Source: an uncultured Clostridium sp. (GTDB lineage: Bacteria; Bacillota; Clostridia; TANB77; CAG-508). From it: DNA of 36,191 bases. A program made the position numbers and the translations under genes. Of the stretch, positions 25,229 to 35,741 are shown piece by piece. The notes under the pieces were generated by a model. The model saw only the letters and a list, made by a program, of their open reading frames with translations, ran no database searches and had not been told where the DNA came from. How positions within the stretch are numbered: the stretch's first letter is position 1; every line of letters starts with the position of its first letter. Location: positions 1 through 36,191 of the forward strand of contig CABVAF010000008.1 of assembly GCA_902496295.1 (NCBI GenBank). The letters run 5' to 3'.

Positions 25229-25675
25229 TTATGCACTAATTACATCAATTTTTAAGTTTCCTATAACCCCTTCATATAATCTTATATTTACTGTTATAGT
25301 CCCTAATGTTTTTATTGTATCTTTTACGTCTATTTTCTTTTTGTCTATATCAAAGTTGTATTGTTTTTTTAACTCGTCAGAAATTTCTTTAGATGTAACT
25401 CCTCCAAATATTTTGCCATTTTCACCAGCTTTTACTTTTATTTTTAACAATATACCTTTTAGCTTTTCTGCCATTTTTATAGCTTCTTGTTTTTCTACGT
25501 CTTTTCTATAATCATTAGATGCTTGTCTTGCTTTTAATTTTGCTAAATTTTCATTATTTGCTTCTAGTGCTAGCTTTTTTGGAAATAAAAAGTTTCTTGC
25601 ATATCCATCACTTGCATTAATTATTTCGTCTTTTTTTCCAACACCTTTAATATTCTCTAATAAAATAACCTTCAT
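25229..25675 (-). CDS. rplI: 50S ribosomal protein L9
   Basis: The 148-residue L9 protein, which binds 23S rRNA. It has the N-terminal signature MKVILLENIKGVGKKDEII and GYARNFLFPKKLA, a long connecting helix, and the C-terminal domain (GKIFGGVTSKEISDEL). Full length. AAGGAGG lies before the ATG. It is placed between gdpP and dnaB, a known conserved cluster. Confidence 0.97.
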   Translation of the reverse strand: MKVILLENIKGVGKKDEIINASDGYARNFLFPKKLALEANNENLAKLKARQASNDYRKDVEKQEAIKMAEKLKGILLKIKVKAGENGKIFGGVTSKEISDELKKQYNFDIDKKKIDVKDTIKTLGTITVNIRLYEGVIGNLKIDVISA

Positions 25676-25805
25676 CTTGCGCCTCCTTATTTTATAAATA
25701 AATTATATATAATGAACTTATTTGACGCTTACTAGTGTAGTCTGCCCATCATAAATGAATTATATATATTTTATTTAATTGTAATAATTATAATTTAAAA
25801 TAAAA

Positions 25806-27803
25806 TTAACTTAAAATTTCACTAAAGTATTCATTAATTCTATTTATAAGCTCTTGTTTTACTTCTTCTATTGTCATTCCTTCAACTTGTGCTCCGGCTA
25901 GTGTTATATGACCTCCGCCACCAAGTTTTTCTAGTATTAATTGAACATTTATATCTCCTATTGATCTACCACTTATATAAATTTTATCTCCATTGTTTCC
26001 TATAACAAATGATGCTGTTACATTACTAATTGTTAACAATTCATCTGCTGCTTTTGCACAAATAATATTTATGTCTTTATCTTGTTCGTCACAAACAGCT
26101 ATTGCTATTGTGTCATTTGTTATTTCTGCTTTAGCAACAATTCTTGAAATTTTATTGTATGTTTCTAAATCACTTTGAAACCATTTTTTTACTGTTATAA
26201 TGTCAACTCCACATTTTCTTAAGTATGCCGCTGCTTCAAATGTTCTAACACCTGTTTTGAACGTAAAATTTTTAGTATCCATCATTATTCCTGCATATAG
26301 TGCTTCCGCTTCAAACTCTGTAAGTTTAACATCAACTTCTGAATATTCTATAATTTCTGTTACAAGTTCTGCTGCTGATGAAGCATATACTTCATGGAAT
26401 GTTAACATAGCGTCATCTATAAAGTCCGTGCTTCTTCTGTGATGGTCTATAATTACTATTTTACTTGTTTCTTTTAGTAATTCTGGTACATCAACATATG
26501 TCCTTTTATCTGTATCTACTATTACCAACAATGTTTCTGGAGAAATTTTAGCCATAGATTCGTTTTTATTAATAATTACATTTTTATAGCCTTCCTCTTC
26601 TCCTAAAGCTTCTATAAAACTTGCTAAGCTTAATCCATATGATGTATTTACTATATATGCAGGTTTCCCTAAATCTGTTGCCAACCTATATATACCAATA
26701 CTTGAACCAATCGAGTCAATATCCCCATTTGTATGTCCCATTATCATTACATCTTTCGACTCTAATATTAGTTCTCTTAAGGCATGTGATACGATCCTTG
26801 CTTTTACTTTTGTACGTTTTTCTAACTCTTGGGTTCTTCCCCCAAAGAAAGTATATTTTTCATCTTCTCTAAGAACTGCTTGGTCTCCTCCACGTCCTAA
26901 TGCTATATCTAGTGTAGCCTGAGCTGATTTATATTTTTCATAGTTGTTATATCCTTCATTTGAAACAGCTATACTTAAAGTAAATTGAAATGCATTGTTG
27001 TTGTCTAATTCTTTTATTTCATCTAGTATATTAAACTTACAGTCTTTCATAAGTTTTACGTATTTTTTCTCTAAAATACATACAAATGTATCTCTGTCTG
27101 ACTTTACTGCCAAACCATTAAAATTACTTACCCATGTATATATACGTTTTTCAATTTCTGCAATAATTTGAGGTTTATCCTGATTGTCAATCCTTTGAAT
27201 TATTTCTTCATAATTGTCAATCATTAATATTCCGATATATATGTTAGAATCTTCACATTTTTTTCTTAATTTTACTAGTTCTGTATTGTCTATAAAATAT
27301 AGTGTTACCATGTATTCATTTTTAGAATCTGTATATTTTCCATAGGCTTTGTAAGTTTTGTTTCCAATTTCTATGGTCTTATTTATAAGATGTTTTTCAT
27401 CTTCTTCGTTATTTTCTATTTCTAGTTTTATTTCTCTTAATAAATCTGATAATTTTGTATTTATATCTACATTTATAAATTCGTTAACAAATGTACTACT
27501 TTTCCATATTACATTACCGTTTGTTTCTGCAATAATTAATGGAAATGGAGAGTTTATTAAGGTTGTTTTTGCGGCTTTATCTCCACTTAAAGTTAAATCT
27601 TTTATGTGGTTTGACAACTCAGATTTTCTTTTTTTGTCACTCCATAAAGTATATGCTATTATTAAGGCATAAATAATAATTGATGGTATAATAAACCTTA
27701 TATCACCTATACATAATAATATTAATAAAATTAATATTATTACTAAATATATTTTTGTCCTTGAAACTAATCTATCAAATATTTTTTTATTGCTACTGGA
27801 CAT
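25806..27803 (-). CDS. gdpP: Cyclic-di-AMP phosphodiesterase GdpP
   Basis: A 665-residue membrane enzyme that hydrolyses c-di-AMP, which controls potassium and osmolyte balance and beta-lactam tolerance. Two membrane helices (about residues 15-52) are followed by a PAS-like domain, a degenerate GGDEF domain, and DHH/DHHA1 domains. DHH motifs are GHTNGDIDSIGS, VDTDKRTYV and IDHHRRSTD; DHHA1 is GGGGHITLAGAQVEG. GGAGAA precedes the ATG. The gdpP-rplI-dnaB order is conserved in Bacillota. Confidence 0.95.
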   Translation of the reverse strand: MSSSNKKIFDRLVSRTKIYLVIILILLILLCIGDIRFIIPSIIIYALIIAYTLWSDKKRKSELSNHIKDLTLSGDKAAKTTLINSPFPLIIAETNGNVIWKSSTFVNEFINVDINTKLSDLLREIKLEIENNEEDEKHLINKTIEIGNKTYKAYGKYTDSKNEYMVTLYFIDNTELVKLRKKCEDSNIYIGILMIDNYEEIIQRIDNQDKPQIIAEIEKRIYTWVSNFNGLAVKSDRDTFVCILEKKYVKLMKDCKFNILDEIKELDNNNAFQFTLSIAVSNEGYNNYEKYKSAQATLDIALGRGGDQAVLREDEKYTFFGGRTQELEKRTKVKARIVSHALRELILESKDVMIMGHTNGDIDSIGSSIGIYRLATDLGKPAYIVNTSYGLSLASFIEALGEEEGYKNVIINKNESMAKISPETLLVIVDTDKRTYVDVPELLKETSKIVIIDHHRRSTDFIDDAMLTFHEVYASSAAELVTEIIEYSEVDVKLTEFEAEALYAGIMMDTKNFTFKTGVRTFEAAAYLRKCGVDIITVKKWFQSDLETYNKISRIVAKAEITNDTIAIAVCDEQDKDINIICAKAADELLTISNVTASFVIGNNGDKIYISGRSIGDINVQLILEKLGGGGHITLAGAQVEGMTIEEVKQELINRINEYFSEILS

Positions 27804-27880
27804 ATAATTCTCCTTTTTACAAATTCCTTAATAGTATAACACAAAATTCAATTTTTTTCAATGGCTATGGGATATTACAA

Positions 27881-27914
27881 AGAGCTATTATATAATTATC
27901 TATATAATAGCTCT
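27881..27914. terminator. Hairpin downstream of rpoC
   Basis: A perfect 14-bp stem (AGAGCTATTATATA / TATATAATAGCTCT) with a 6-base loop between rpoC and gdpP. The T-rich flank is on the plus strand, and the minus strand has only TTTG after the stem, so termination of rpoC transcripts may be partial. Confidence 0.55.
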
Positions 27915-27959
27915 TTTATTCTTGCTTATTCTTTGTCTTGCTTGCTTTTTGGGAAATCG

Positions 27960-28011
27960 TGACCTGTCCCCAATTTCTGAAATTCAGAAAAAATGACCTG
28001 TCCCTAATTTC
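27960..28011. repeat. Short repeat element at the rpoC 3' end
   Basis: Two 18-base direct repeats (TGACCTGTCCCCAATTTC at 27960, one mismatch at 27994) flank a 17-base palindrome (TTTCTGAAATTCAGAAA, 27974-27990). On the minus strand the repeat reads GGGGACAGGTCA. The rpoC stop codon (TAG) lies inside the right copy. It looks like a small interspersed or REP-like element; I cannot assign a family. Confidence 0.7.
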
Positions 28012-31000
28012 CAGCTTCTTCAACTTGTTCTGTACTTATATGTACATTTCTATATTGTTTCATTCCTGTTCCGGCTGGAATTAATTTACCTATGATAACG
28101 TTTTCTTTTAAGCCTATTAATTCGTCTGTTTTGCCTTTTACAGCTGCTTCTGTAAGTACTCTTGTTGTCTCTTGGAATGATGCTGCTGATAGGAAGCTTT
28201 CTGTAGCAAGTGATGCTTTTGTAATACCAAGTAATACTCTCTTGCATGTTGCTGGTCTTCCACCTTCTGCAACAACTTTTTCGTTTTCATCTTCAAAGTC
28301 GTGTACATCTACTAGTGAGCCTGCAAACATACTTGTGTCTCCATTATCTTCTACTCTTACTTTCTTAAGCATTTGTCTTGCAATAACTTCAATATGCTTG
28401 TCGTTGATGTCAACACCTTGGTTTCTATATACTTTTTGAACTTCTTGTACTAAGTATTCATATACGCCTTCTGTTCCATTTATTGCTAATATTTCGTTTG
28501 GATTGATTGAACCTTCTGTAATTGGTTTACCTGCAGAGATTTTGTCTCCGTCTTTTACTTTTAGTTTAGCTCCAAATGGTATTGTATATGTTTTTGCATC
28601 ATCTTTAGATTGTACTGTAACTTCTTTCTTCTTTTTGTCGTCTGCTATTGAAACTTTACCATCTATTTCAGAAATTATAGCTAATCCCTTTGGTTTTCTA
28701 GCTTCAAATAGCTCCTCAACTCTAGGAAGACCTTGTGTAATATCTGCAACACCTGCAACACCACCAGAGTGGATAGTTCTCATTGTAAGCTGTGTACCAG
28801 GCTCACCAATAGATTGTGCTGCAATTATACCAACTGCTTCTCCTATATTTACTTCTTGTCTTGTAGCTAATCCCATACCATAGCATTTACTACATACACC
28901 ATGTTTTGTTCTACATCCTATTACAGAACGTACTTGTACTGTGTCTATTCCTGCTGCAACTATTTTTTCTGCTATAGCGTCTGTAATCATTGTATCTTTG
29001 TCTACTATAAGTTCTTTTGTAGTAGGATCTTTAATATCTTTTAGAGGATATCTACCTACTAGTCTTTCATGTAGACCTTCTATAATTTGATTTCCATCTT
29101 TAATGTCAAATATTTCTATTCCTTCTGTTGTTCCACAGTCTTTTTCTCTAACAATAATGTCTTGAGAAACATCTACTAATCTTCTTGTTAAGTATCCAGA
29201 GTCTGCCGTTCTTAAAGCTGTATCTGCTAAACCTTTTCTAGCACCGTGTGCAGAAATAAAGTATTCTAGCGCATCTAATCCCTCTCTGAATGATGAAGTG
29301 ATAGGAATTTCTACTGTTTTACCAGTTGTGCTTGCCATAAGTCCACGCATACCTGCGATTTGTCTTAATTGGTTTATGTTACCTCTGGCTCCAGATTGTG
29401 ACATCATGTAAACTGGGTTTAAGTCATCAAAGTTATCTTTCATTGCATTAGTAACTTTGTCTGTAGCTTTTTCCCATATGTTAATTACAGATTGATATCT
29501 TTCATCTTCTGTAATTAAACCACGTTTATATTGTTTTAATACATTGTTTACTTCTTCGTTAGCTGCTGCTAATATGTCTTTTTTAGCAGGTGGAACTTTA
29601 ACATCATCAACTGAAACTGTAATAGCTCCTGTTGTTGAGTATTTAAATCCTGTTGCTTTTATATAGTCTAATAAAACTGCTGCTTCGCTTAATCCATGTT
29701 TATTAATGCATTTCTCAATTATTTTACCTAAGTTTTTCTTAGATACTGTGAAGTTTAATTCTGGTTCAAATGCTGTTTCTGGATTTTCTCTATCTACAAA
29801 TCCTAAGTCTTGTGGTATACCTTCATTATAAATAAGTCTTCCAACAGTTGTTTCAACTGTCTTACTCTTAACTTCTCCATCTATTTCTCTATACATTCTC
29901 ACATGAATTTTCGCATGCATTCCTAGTTCTTTATTTTCATATGCAATAACGGCTTCTTCTTTAGAAGAATAGTAATTGCCTTCTCCTTTTTCTCCCTCTA
30001 TTATCATTGTTAAGTAGTAAGCACCTAAAATCATATCTTGTGTAGGTACTGTAACTGGTTTACCATCTTGAGGTTTTAAAAGGTTGTTAACAGAAAGCAT
30101 TAAATATCTTGCTTCTGCTTGTGCTTCTGGTGATAATGGTAAATGTATAGCCATTTGGTCACCGTCGAAGTCAGCATTGAATGCTGTACAAACTAATGGG
30201 TGAAGTTTTATAGCTCTACCCTCTACTAAAACTGGTTCAAATGCTTGAATACCAAGTCTATGTAATGTTGGAGCACGGTTTAATAATACTGGATGATCTT
30301 TTATAACATCTTCTAGTATGTCCCATACCTCTGGTTTTAATCTTTCAACCATTCTTTTAGCATTTTTAATATTATGCGCTATTCCACGTCCAACTAATTC
30401 TTTCATAACAAATGGTTTAAATAGCTCTACTGCCATTTCTTTTGGAACACCACATTGATATATTTTAAGTTCTGGTCCGACAACTATAACAGAACGTCCA
30501 GAATAGTCAACACGTTTTCCAAGTAGGTTTTGACGGAATCTACCTTGTTTTCCTTTTAACAAGTCTGATAAAGATTTTAATGCTCTATTACCAGCTCCTG
30601 TAACAGGTCTTCCACGTCTTCCATTATCTATTAGGGCATCTACAGATTCTTGTAACATTCTTTTTTCATTTCTTACAATTATCTCTGGTGCTCCTAATTC
30701 TAATAATCTTTTTAAACGATTGTTTCTGTTTATTACTCTTCTATATAAGTCATTTAAGTCTGATGTAGCAAATCTTCCACCATCTAATTGAACCATTGGT
30801 CTTAAATCTGGTGGTATTACTGGAACTACATTCATAACCATCCATTCTGGTCTATTTCCAGATAGTCTAAATGATTCTACTGTATCCAATCTTTTTACTA
30901 GCTTTGCTTTCTTTTGCTCACTAGCCTTCTCTAATTCTTTCTTTAATTTTGTAGCTAACTTTTCTAAGTCTATTTCTTCTAATAGCTTTCCAACAGCTTC

Positions 31001-31519
31001 TGCTCCCATTTGAGCTTTGAAAGAACCTTTGCCATATTTTTCTTCTGCTTCATGATATTCTTTTTCAGATAAAACTTGACCTTTAATTAGCCCTGTTGAT
31101 CCTTTATCTATAACAAGATATGAAGCAAAATATATAACTTTTTCTAGACTTCTTGGTGAAATATCTAACATTAAACCAATTCTACTTGGAATTCCTTTAA
31201 AATACCAAATATGTGCAACTGGTGCGGCAAGTTCTATATGTCCCATTCTTTCTCTTCTTACTTTTGCCTTTGTAACTTCAACACCACATCTGTCACAAAC
31301 TATTCCTTTATATCTTACTCTTTTATATTTACCACAATGACATTCCCAGTCTTTAGTTGGTCCAAATATTCTTTCGCAAAATAGACCATCTTTTTCTGGT
31401 TTTAGTGTTCTATAGTTAATAGTCTCTGGTTTTTTTACTTCTCCATGTGACCATTCTCTTACTTTTTCATCTGATGCTAATCCAATTTTTAATTTATTAA
31501 AATTTTGTAGCTCTTCCAC
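28004..31519 (-). CDS. rpoC: RNA polymerase beta' subunit
   Basis: The 1171-residue catalytic beta' subunit. The N-terminal zinc motif is CHCGKYKRVRYKGIVCDRC, the active-site Mg motif is NADFDGDQM, and the second Cys cluster is CRTKHGVCSKCYG. Bridge and trigger helices lie around SFREGLDALEYFISAHGARK and SIGEPGTQLTMRTIH. GTG start with GGGGG upstream. The C-terminus ends TEQVEEAGN, and the stop codon falls within a short repeat element. Co-transcribed with rpoB across a 150-base gap holding a long hairpin. Confidence 0.98.
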   Translation of the reverse strand: MEELQNFNKLKIGLASDEKVREWSHGEVKKPETINYRTLKPEKDGLFCERIFGPTKDWECHCGKYKRVRYKGIVCDRCGVEVTKAKVRRERMGHIELAAPVAHIWYFKGIPSRIGLMLDISPRSLEKVIYFASYLVIDKGSTGLIKGQVLSEKEYHEAEEKYGKGSFKAQMGAEAVGKLLEEIDLEKLATKLKKELEKASEQKKAKLVKRLDTVESFRLSGNRPEWMVMNVVPVIPPDLRPMVQLDGGRFATSDLNDLYRRVINRNNRLKRLLELGAPEIIVRNEKRMLQESVDALIDNGRRGRPVTGAGNRALKSLSDLLKGKQGRFRQNLLGKRVDYSGRSVIVVGPELKIYQCGVPKEMAVELFKPFVMKELVGRGIAHNIKNAKRMVERLKPEVWDILEDVIKDHPVLLNRAPTLHRLGIQAFEPVLVEGRAIKLHPLVCTAFNADFDGDQMAIHLPLSPEAQAEARYLMLSVNNLLKPQDGKPVTVPTQDMILGAYYLTMIIEGEKGEGNYYSSKEEAVIAYENKELGMHAKIHVRMYREIDGEVKSKTVETTVGRLIYNEGIPQDLGFVDRENPETAFEPELNFTVSKKNLGKIIEKCINKHGLSEAAVLLDYIKATGFKYSTTGAITVSVDDVKVPPAKKDILAAANEEVNNVLKQYKRGLITEDERYQSVINIWEKATDKVTNAMKDNFDDLNPVYMMSQSGARGNINQLRQIAGMRGLMASTTGKTVEIPITSSFREGLDALEYFISAHGARKGLADTALRTADSGYLTRRLVDVSQDIIVREKDCGTTEGIEIFDIKDGNQIIEGLHERLVGRYPLKDIKDPTTKELIVDKDTMITDAIAEKIVAAGIDTVQVRSVIGCRTKHGVCSKCYGMGLATRQEVNIGEAVGIIAAQSIGEPGTQLTMRTIHSGGVAGVADITQGLPRVEELFEARKPKGLAIISEIDGKVSIADDKKKKEVTVQSKDDAKTYTIPFGAKLKVKDGDKISAGKPITEGSINPNEILAINGTEGVYEYLVQEVQKVYRNQGVDINDKHIEVIARQMLKKVRVEDNGDTSMFAGSLVDVHDFEDENEKVVAEGGRPATCKRVLLGITKASLATESFLSAASFQETTRVLTEAAVKGKTDELIGLKENVIIGKLIPAGTGMKQYRNVHISTEQVEEAGN

Positions 31520-31583
31520 TATTTAGCCCCCTATTAATCTTATTTTTTGTAAAGATTACCCTTTTCTTTACTACTTAAGTTTT

Positions 31584-31654
31584 TTATTATGATCAGCTAT
31601 ATAATTTACACCGCTGTACAATTCCATTTTGTTTTTATATAGCTATCATAATAA
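31584..31654. repeat. Long hairpin between rpoB and rpoC
   Basis: TTATTATGATCAGCTATATA and TATATAGCTATCATAATAA pair over about 19 bp with one bulge. No T-run follows on the minus strand, so an RNA-processing or stability stem is more likely than a terminator. Confidence 0.6.
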
Positions 31655-31670
31655 AGGCTATTTAATTATT

Positions 31671-34600
31671 TTATTCATCAATATCATCATATAAATCTTG
31701 TTCGTCTAGTAAGTTATCTTCTGCTAAGTCGCTATCATCTTCCATTAATAAGTCGTCTGCATCCTCGTCCAAATCTTCAAATAATGCATCACTATCATCT
31801 TCATCTGGCATAACGGCATCATCTTCTGTATATCCGTCTAACTCACTTTCATCAACTACTCCATCATTTCTATGTTCATCTATATTAAAGTCTATTCCGT
31901 CTTCAATATTTTCTTTTAGTTCTAACTCTTGGTTATCTTCTGAGTATAGACGAACATCTAAGCCAAGTGATTGAAGTTCTTTAATTAATACTTTAAATCC
32001 TTCTGGAACTCCTGGTTCTGGTACGTTTTCGCCTTTAACAATAGACTCATATGTTTTTACTCTTCCAACAACATCATCTGATTTTACAGTTAACATTTCT
32101 TGTAATGTATATGCTGCACCATATGCTTCTAATGCCCAAACTTCCATCTCTCCGAAACGTTGTCCTCCGAATTGTGCTTTACCACCTAGAGGTTGTTGTG
32201 TAACTAGTGAGTATGGTCCAGTTGAACGAGCATGTATCTTGTCGTCTACTAAGTGATGTAGTTTTAACATGTACATTACTCCAACTGTAATTGGATGGTC
32301 AAATGGCTCTCCTGTTCTACCATCATATACTACAGTCTTGCCATCTCTTCTAAGTCCTGCTTCTTCTAGTAAATCTTCTATTTCTGTATCTGTGGCACCA
32401 TCGAATACTGGTGTTGCAACTTTCCAACCAAGTGCTTTTGCAGCCATTCCTAAGTGTACTTCCAAAACTTGACCTAAGTTCATACGAGAAGGAACTCCTA
32501 ATGGGTTTAATACTATGTCTACTGGTGTACCATCTGGTAAGAATGGCATATCCTCTTCTGGTAATATTCTTGAAATAACACCCTTGTTACCATGACGTCC
32601 TGACATTTTATCACCAACAGAGATTTTTCTCTTTTGAGCAATATAACATCTAATTACTTGGTTTACACCAGGTCCTAATTCATCTGAATTTTCTCTTGTA
32701 AATACTTTTACATCTACTATTGTTCCAGATTCTCCATGTGGTACACGAAGTGATGTGTCTCTAACTTCTCTTGCTTTTTCACCAAATATTGCACGAAGTA
32801 ATCTTTCTTCTGCTGTAAGTTCTGTTTCTCCTTTTGGAGTAACTTTACCAACTAAGATATCTCCTGGTCTTACTTCTGCACCTATACGTATAATTCCATT
32901 TTCATCTAGGTCTTTTAATCCATCGTCTGAAATGTTTGGAATGTCTCTTGTTATTTCTTCTGGTCCTAATTTTGTATCACGACATTCGCAATCATATTCT
33001 TCTATGTGTATTGATGTGTAAACATCTTCTTTTACTAGTCTTTCACTAATTAATACAGCATCCTCATAGTTGTAACCTTCCCAAGTTGTAAATGCTATTA
33101 ATACGTTTCTTCCAAGAGCCATTTCTCCTTTATCTGTAGAAGGTCCATCAGCAATTAAGTCGCCTTCTTTAACCTTTTCTCCTGTAACAACTACAGGTTT
33201 TTGGTTAATACATGTTCCACCATTTGTTCTCTTGAATTTTCTTAATTTATATGTTGTAACATCGCCTTTTTTGTTCTTTATTTTTATTTCGTCAGCAGTT
33301 ACTTTTTCTACTGTTCCATCTTCTTTAGCTACAACTGTAATTCCTGAGTCTTTTGCTGCTCTATATTCCATACCTGTTCCAACTATTGGAGATTCTGGTC
33401 TTAATAGTGGAACTGCTTGACGTTGCATGTTCGTACCCATTAAAGAACGTTTTGCATCGTCATGCTCTAAGAATGGTATCATTGCTGCACCAACAGAAAC
33501 TAATTGTTTTGGAGATACGTCCATATAATCAACTCTATCTCTGTCTACAACTGTTATATCTGCTTGATGTCTTACTCTTATTCTTTCATTAACAAATTTC
33601 CCGTCTTTTCCAACTGGTTCTGACGCTTGAGCTATAATATATTTGTCTTCTTCATCTGCTGGCATGTAATCTATAATATCTGTTACTTTTCCAGTTTCAT
33701 GATCTATTTTTCTATATGGTGTTTCTATAAATCCATATTCATTAATTATAGCAAATGATGATAATGCTGAGATAAGTCCTACGTTTGGTCCTTCTGGTGA
33801 TTCTATTGGGCATAGTCTACCATAGTGTGTATAGTGAATATCTCTTACCTCGAAACCAGCTCTTTCTCTAGAAAGACCTCCAGGTCCTAATGCTGAAATT
33901 CTTCTTTTATGTGTTAACTCTGAAAGTGGGTTTGTTTGATCCATAAATTGTGATAATTGTGAACTTCCAAAGAATTCTCTTATTGAAGAACTTATTGGTT
34001 TTGTATTGATTAGTGATTGTGGTGTTACTATGTCTAAATCTTGTAATGTCATTCTTTCACGAACCACTCTTTCTAATCTTGTTAAACCAATTCTAAATTG
34101 ATTTTGTAATAATTCTCCAACGCAACGAATACGACGATTTCCTAAGTGGTCTATGTCATCAACATTTCCTATTCCATGGTCTATATTTAGTAAGTAACTA
34201 ATTGAACCAATAATATCTTCTGTTGTAACATGCTTTGGAATTAACTCGTCTATTCTTTCTTTAATTGTGTCATGTAGTTTTTCTTTTTCTGTTGTATCTA
34301 TGATAGATTTTAATACTTCATAATTTACCATTTCTTTAATATGTAAGTCACTTAAATCTACATCTGGTAACATGCTGTGGATATTTACAGTTCCATTTCC
34401 TATTACAACAACTTTTTTACCATCTACATTCACGTTTACAACATTTATTCCAGTATTTTGTATTGCTATAGCAGCATCTTCTGTTATCATGTTGTCTTTT
34501 TCTATTAAGACTTCTCCTGTTTCTGGGTCTGCTACATCTTCAAAAGCAATTTTTCCAGTAATTCTTGAAGCTAAGCTCAATTTTTTATTAAATTTGTATC

Positions 34601-35411
34601 TACCAACTTTTGCTAGGTCGTATCTTCTAGGGTCGAATAATAAACCATTGAATAAATTTCTAGCAGCATCTGCTGTAGGAAGTTCTCCTGGTCTTAATTT
34701 TTTATATATTTCAATTAATGCTTCATCTTGTGTCTTTATTGGATCTTTTTGAAGTGTTGCTTTTATTTTTTCTTCATCGCCAAACAATTCTAGAATTTGT
34801 TCATCTGTAACAATTCCAAGAGCTCTTAGCAAAGTAGTAACAGGTATTTTTCTTGTTCTGTCTACTCTTGCATAGAATATGTCATTACCGTCTGTTTCAT
34901 ATTCTAGCCATGCTCCTCTTATTGGCATAACTGTAGATGTATAAATTCTCTTTCCTGATTTGTCGAACTCTGTTGCATAATAGCATCCAGGTGAACGAAC
35001 TAACTGGCTTACTACAACTCTTTCTGCACCATTTATAATAAAAGTTCCACTCTCTGTCATAACAGGAAAGTCTCCAAGATATATTTCTTGCTCTTTTATT
35101 TCACCTGTTTCGCGATTTATAAGTCTTACTTTTACATGTAGCCTTGTTGCATATGTAGCATCTCTTTCTTTTGCTTCTTCCTCAGTATATTTTGTTTTTT
35201 CTTCCATGTAGTAGTCTAGAAATTCTAAAACTAAGTTTCCAGAATAGTCTACTATAGGAGAAATATCTCTTAATACTTCGCCAAGACCTTCTTGAATAAA
35301 CCAGTCATATGAATCTTTTTGAACTTTAATAAGATTTGGTATATCGATTGAATCACCGATTTTTGAAAAAGTTTTACGTGAGCATTTTTCATGCTTAATT
35401 TCTTTTACCAA
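31671..35411 (-). CDS. rpoB: RNA polymerase beta subunit
   Basis: The 1246-residue beta subunit. The start is TTG 35411, 7 bases after AGGGGTG; this gives the usual MVKEIKH N-terminus, and the GTG at 35420 overlaps the binding site. The rifampicin pocket reads FGSSQLSQFMDQTNPLSEL then THKRRISALGPGGLSRERAG, i.e. wild-type at the common resistance positions. Other conserved blocks are GRHGNKGVISR and GGKAQFGGQRFGEMEVWALE. An acidic tail of about 95 residues (many Asp/Glu, ending DLYDDIDE) follows the normal C-terminus. Confidence 0.98.
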   Translation of the reverse strand: MVKEIKHEKCSRKTFSKIGDSIDIPNLIKVQKDSYDWFIQEGLGEVLRDISPIVDYSGNLVLEFLDYYMEEKTKYTEEEAKERDATYATRLHVKVRLINRETGEIKEQEIYLGDFPVMTESGTFIINGAERVVVSQLVRSPGCYYATEFDKSGKRIYTSTVMPIRGAWLEYETDGNDIFYARVDRTRKIPVTTLLRALGIVTDEQILELFGDEEKIKATLQKDPIKTQDEALIEIYKKLRPGELPTADAARNLFNGLLFDPRRYDLAKVGRYKFNKKLSLASRITGKIAFEDVADPETGEVLIEKDNMITEDAAIAIQNTGINVVNVNVDGKKVVVIGNGTVNIHSMLPDVDLSDLHIKEMVNYEVLKSIIDTTEKEKLHDTIKERIDELIPKHVTTEDIIGSISYLLNIDHGIGNVDDIDHLGNRRIRCVGELLQNQFRIGLTRLERVVRERMTLQDLDIVTPQSLINTKPISSSIREFFGSSQLSQFMDQTNPLSELTHKRRISALGPGGLSRERAGFEVRDIHYTHYGRLCPIESPEGPNVGLISALSSFAIINEYGFIETPYRKIDHETGKVTDIIDYMPADEEDKYIIAQASEPVGKDGKFVNERIRVRHQADITVVDRDRVDYMDVSPKQLVSVGAAMIPFLEHDDAKRSLMGTNMQRQAVPLLRPESPIVGTGMEYRAAKDSGITVVAKEDGTVEKVTADEIKIKNKKGDVTTYKLRKFKRTNGGTCINQKPVVVTGEKVKEGDLIADGPSTDKGEMALGRNVLIAFTTWEGYNYEDAVLISERLVKEDVYTSIHIEEYDCECRDTKLGPEEITRDIPNISDDGLKDLDENGIIRIGAEVRPGDILVGKVTPKGETELTAEERLLRAIFGEKAREVRDTSLRVPHGESGTIVDVKVFTRENSDELGPGVNQVIRCYIAQKRKISVGDKMSGRHGNKGVISRILPEEDMPFLPDGTPVDIVLNPLGVPSRMNLGQVLEVHLGMAAKALGWKVATPVFDGATDTEIEDLLEEAGLRRDGKTVVYDGRTGEPFDHPITVGVMYMLKLHHLVDDKIHARSTGPYSLVTQQPLGGKAQFGGQRFGEMEVWALEAYGAAYTLQEMLTVKSDDVVGRVKTYESIVKGENVPEPGVPEGFKVLIKELQSLGLDVRLYSEDNQELELKENIEDGIDFNIDEHRNDGVVDESELDGYTEDDAVMPDEDDSDALFEDLDEDADDLLMEDDSDLAEDNLLDEQDLYDDIDE

Positions 35412-35596
35412 AAAAATCACCCCTACAAAATATTAAAGCAGAATTAAAATATATATGGATTTAAAAGAAGTCCCTCTTATCTTTAAAATTGGTTTACCGA
35501 ATTATTAATTTACTGCTCCCCAAACCTTTAATTCCGTAGCAATAATAAAGAAATTCCTCTTCTTTATAAATTTACATAATCGATATTAAAAGTAGC

Positions 35597-35646
35597 AATA
35601 AAAAGGTTGCTGGTATGTTAACATAAATACCAACTACCTTTTTATT
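35597..35646 (-). terminator. Terminator-like hairpin in the rpoB leader (possible attenuator)
   Basis: On the minus strand the 20-base arms (35627-35646 and 35597-35616) pair with two imperfect positions around a 10-base loop, and the stem ends in TTTTTATT. It lies about 90-140 bases after the candidate rpoB promoter and about 185 bases before the start codon, so it sits inside the leader RNA. Confidence 0.65.
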
Positions 35647-35741
35647 ATTAATTTATATTACAATTTTTTATACAAAAACATGTTTTTACGTTCCCCTTAT
35701 GCGTAATTTTAAATTTCGCATATTATAAACATACTTTTAAT

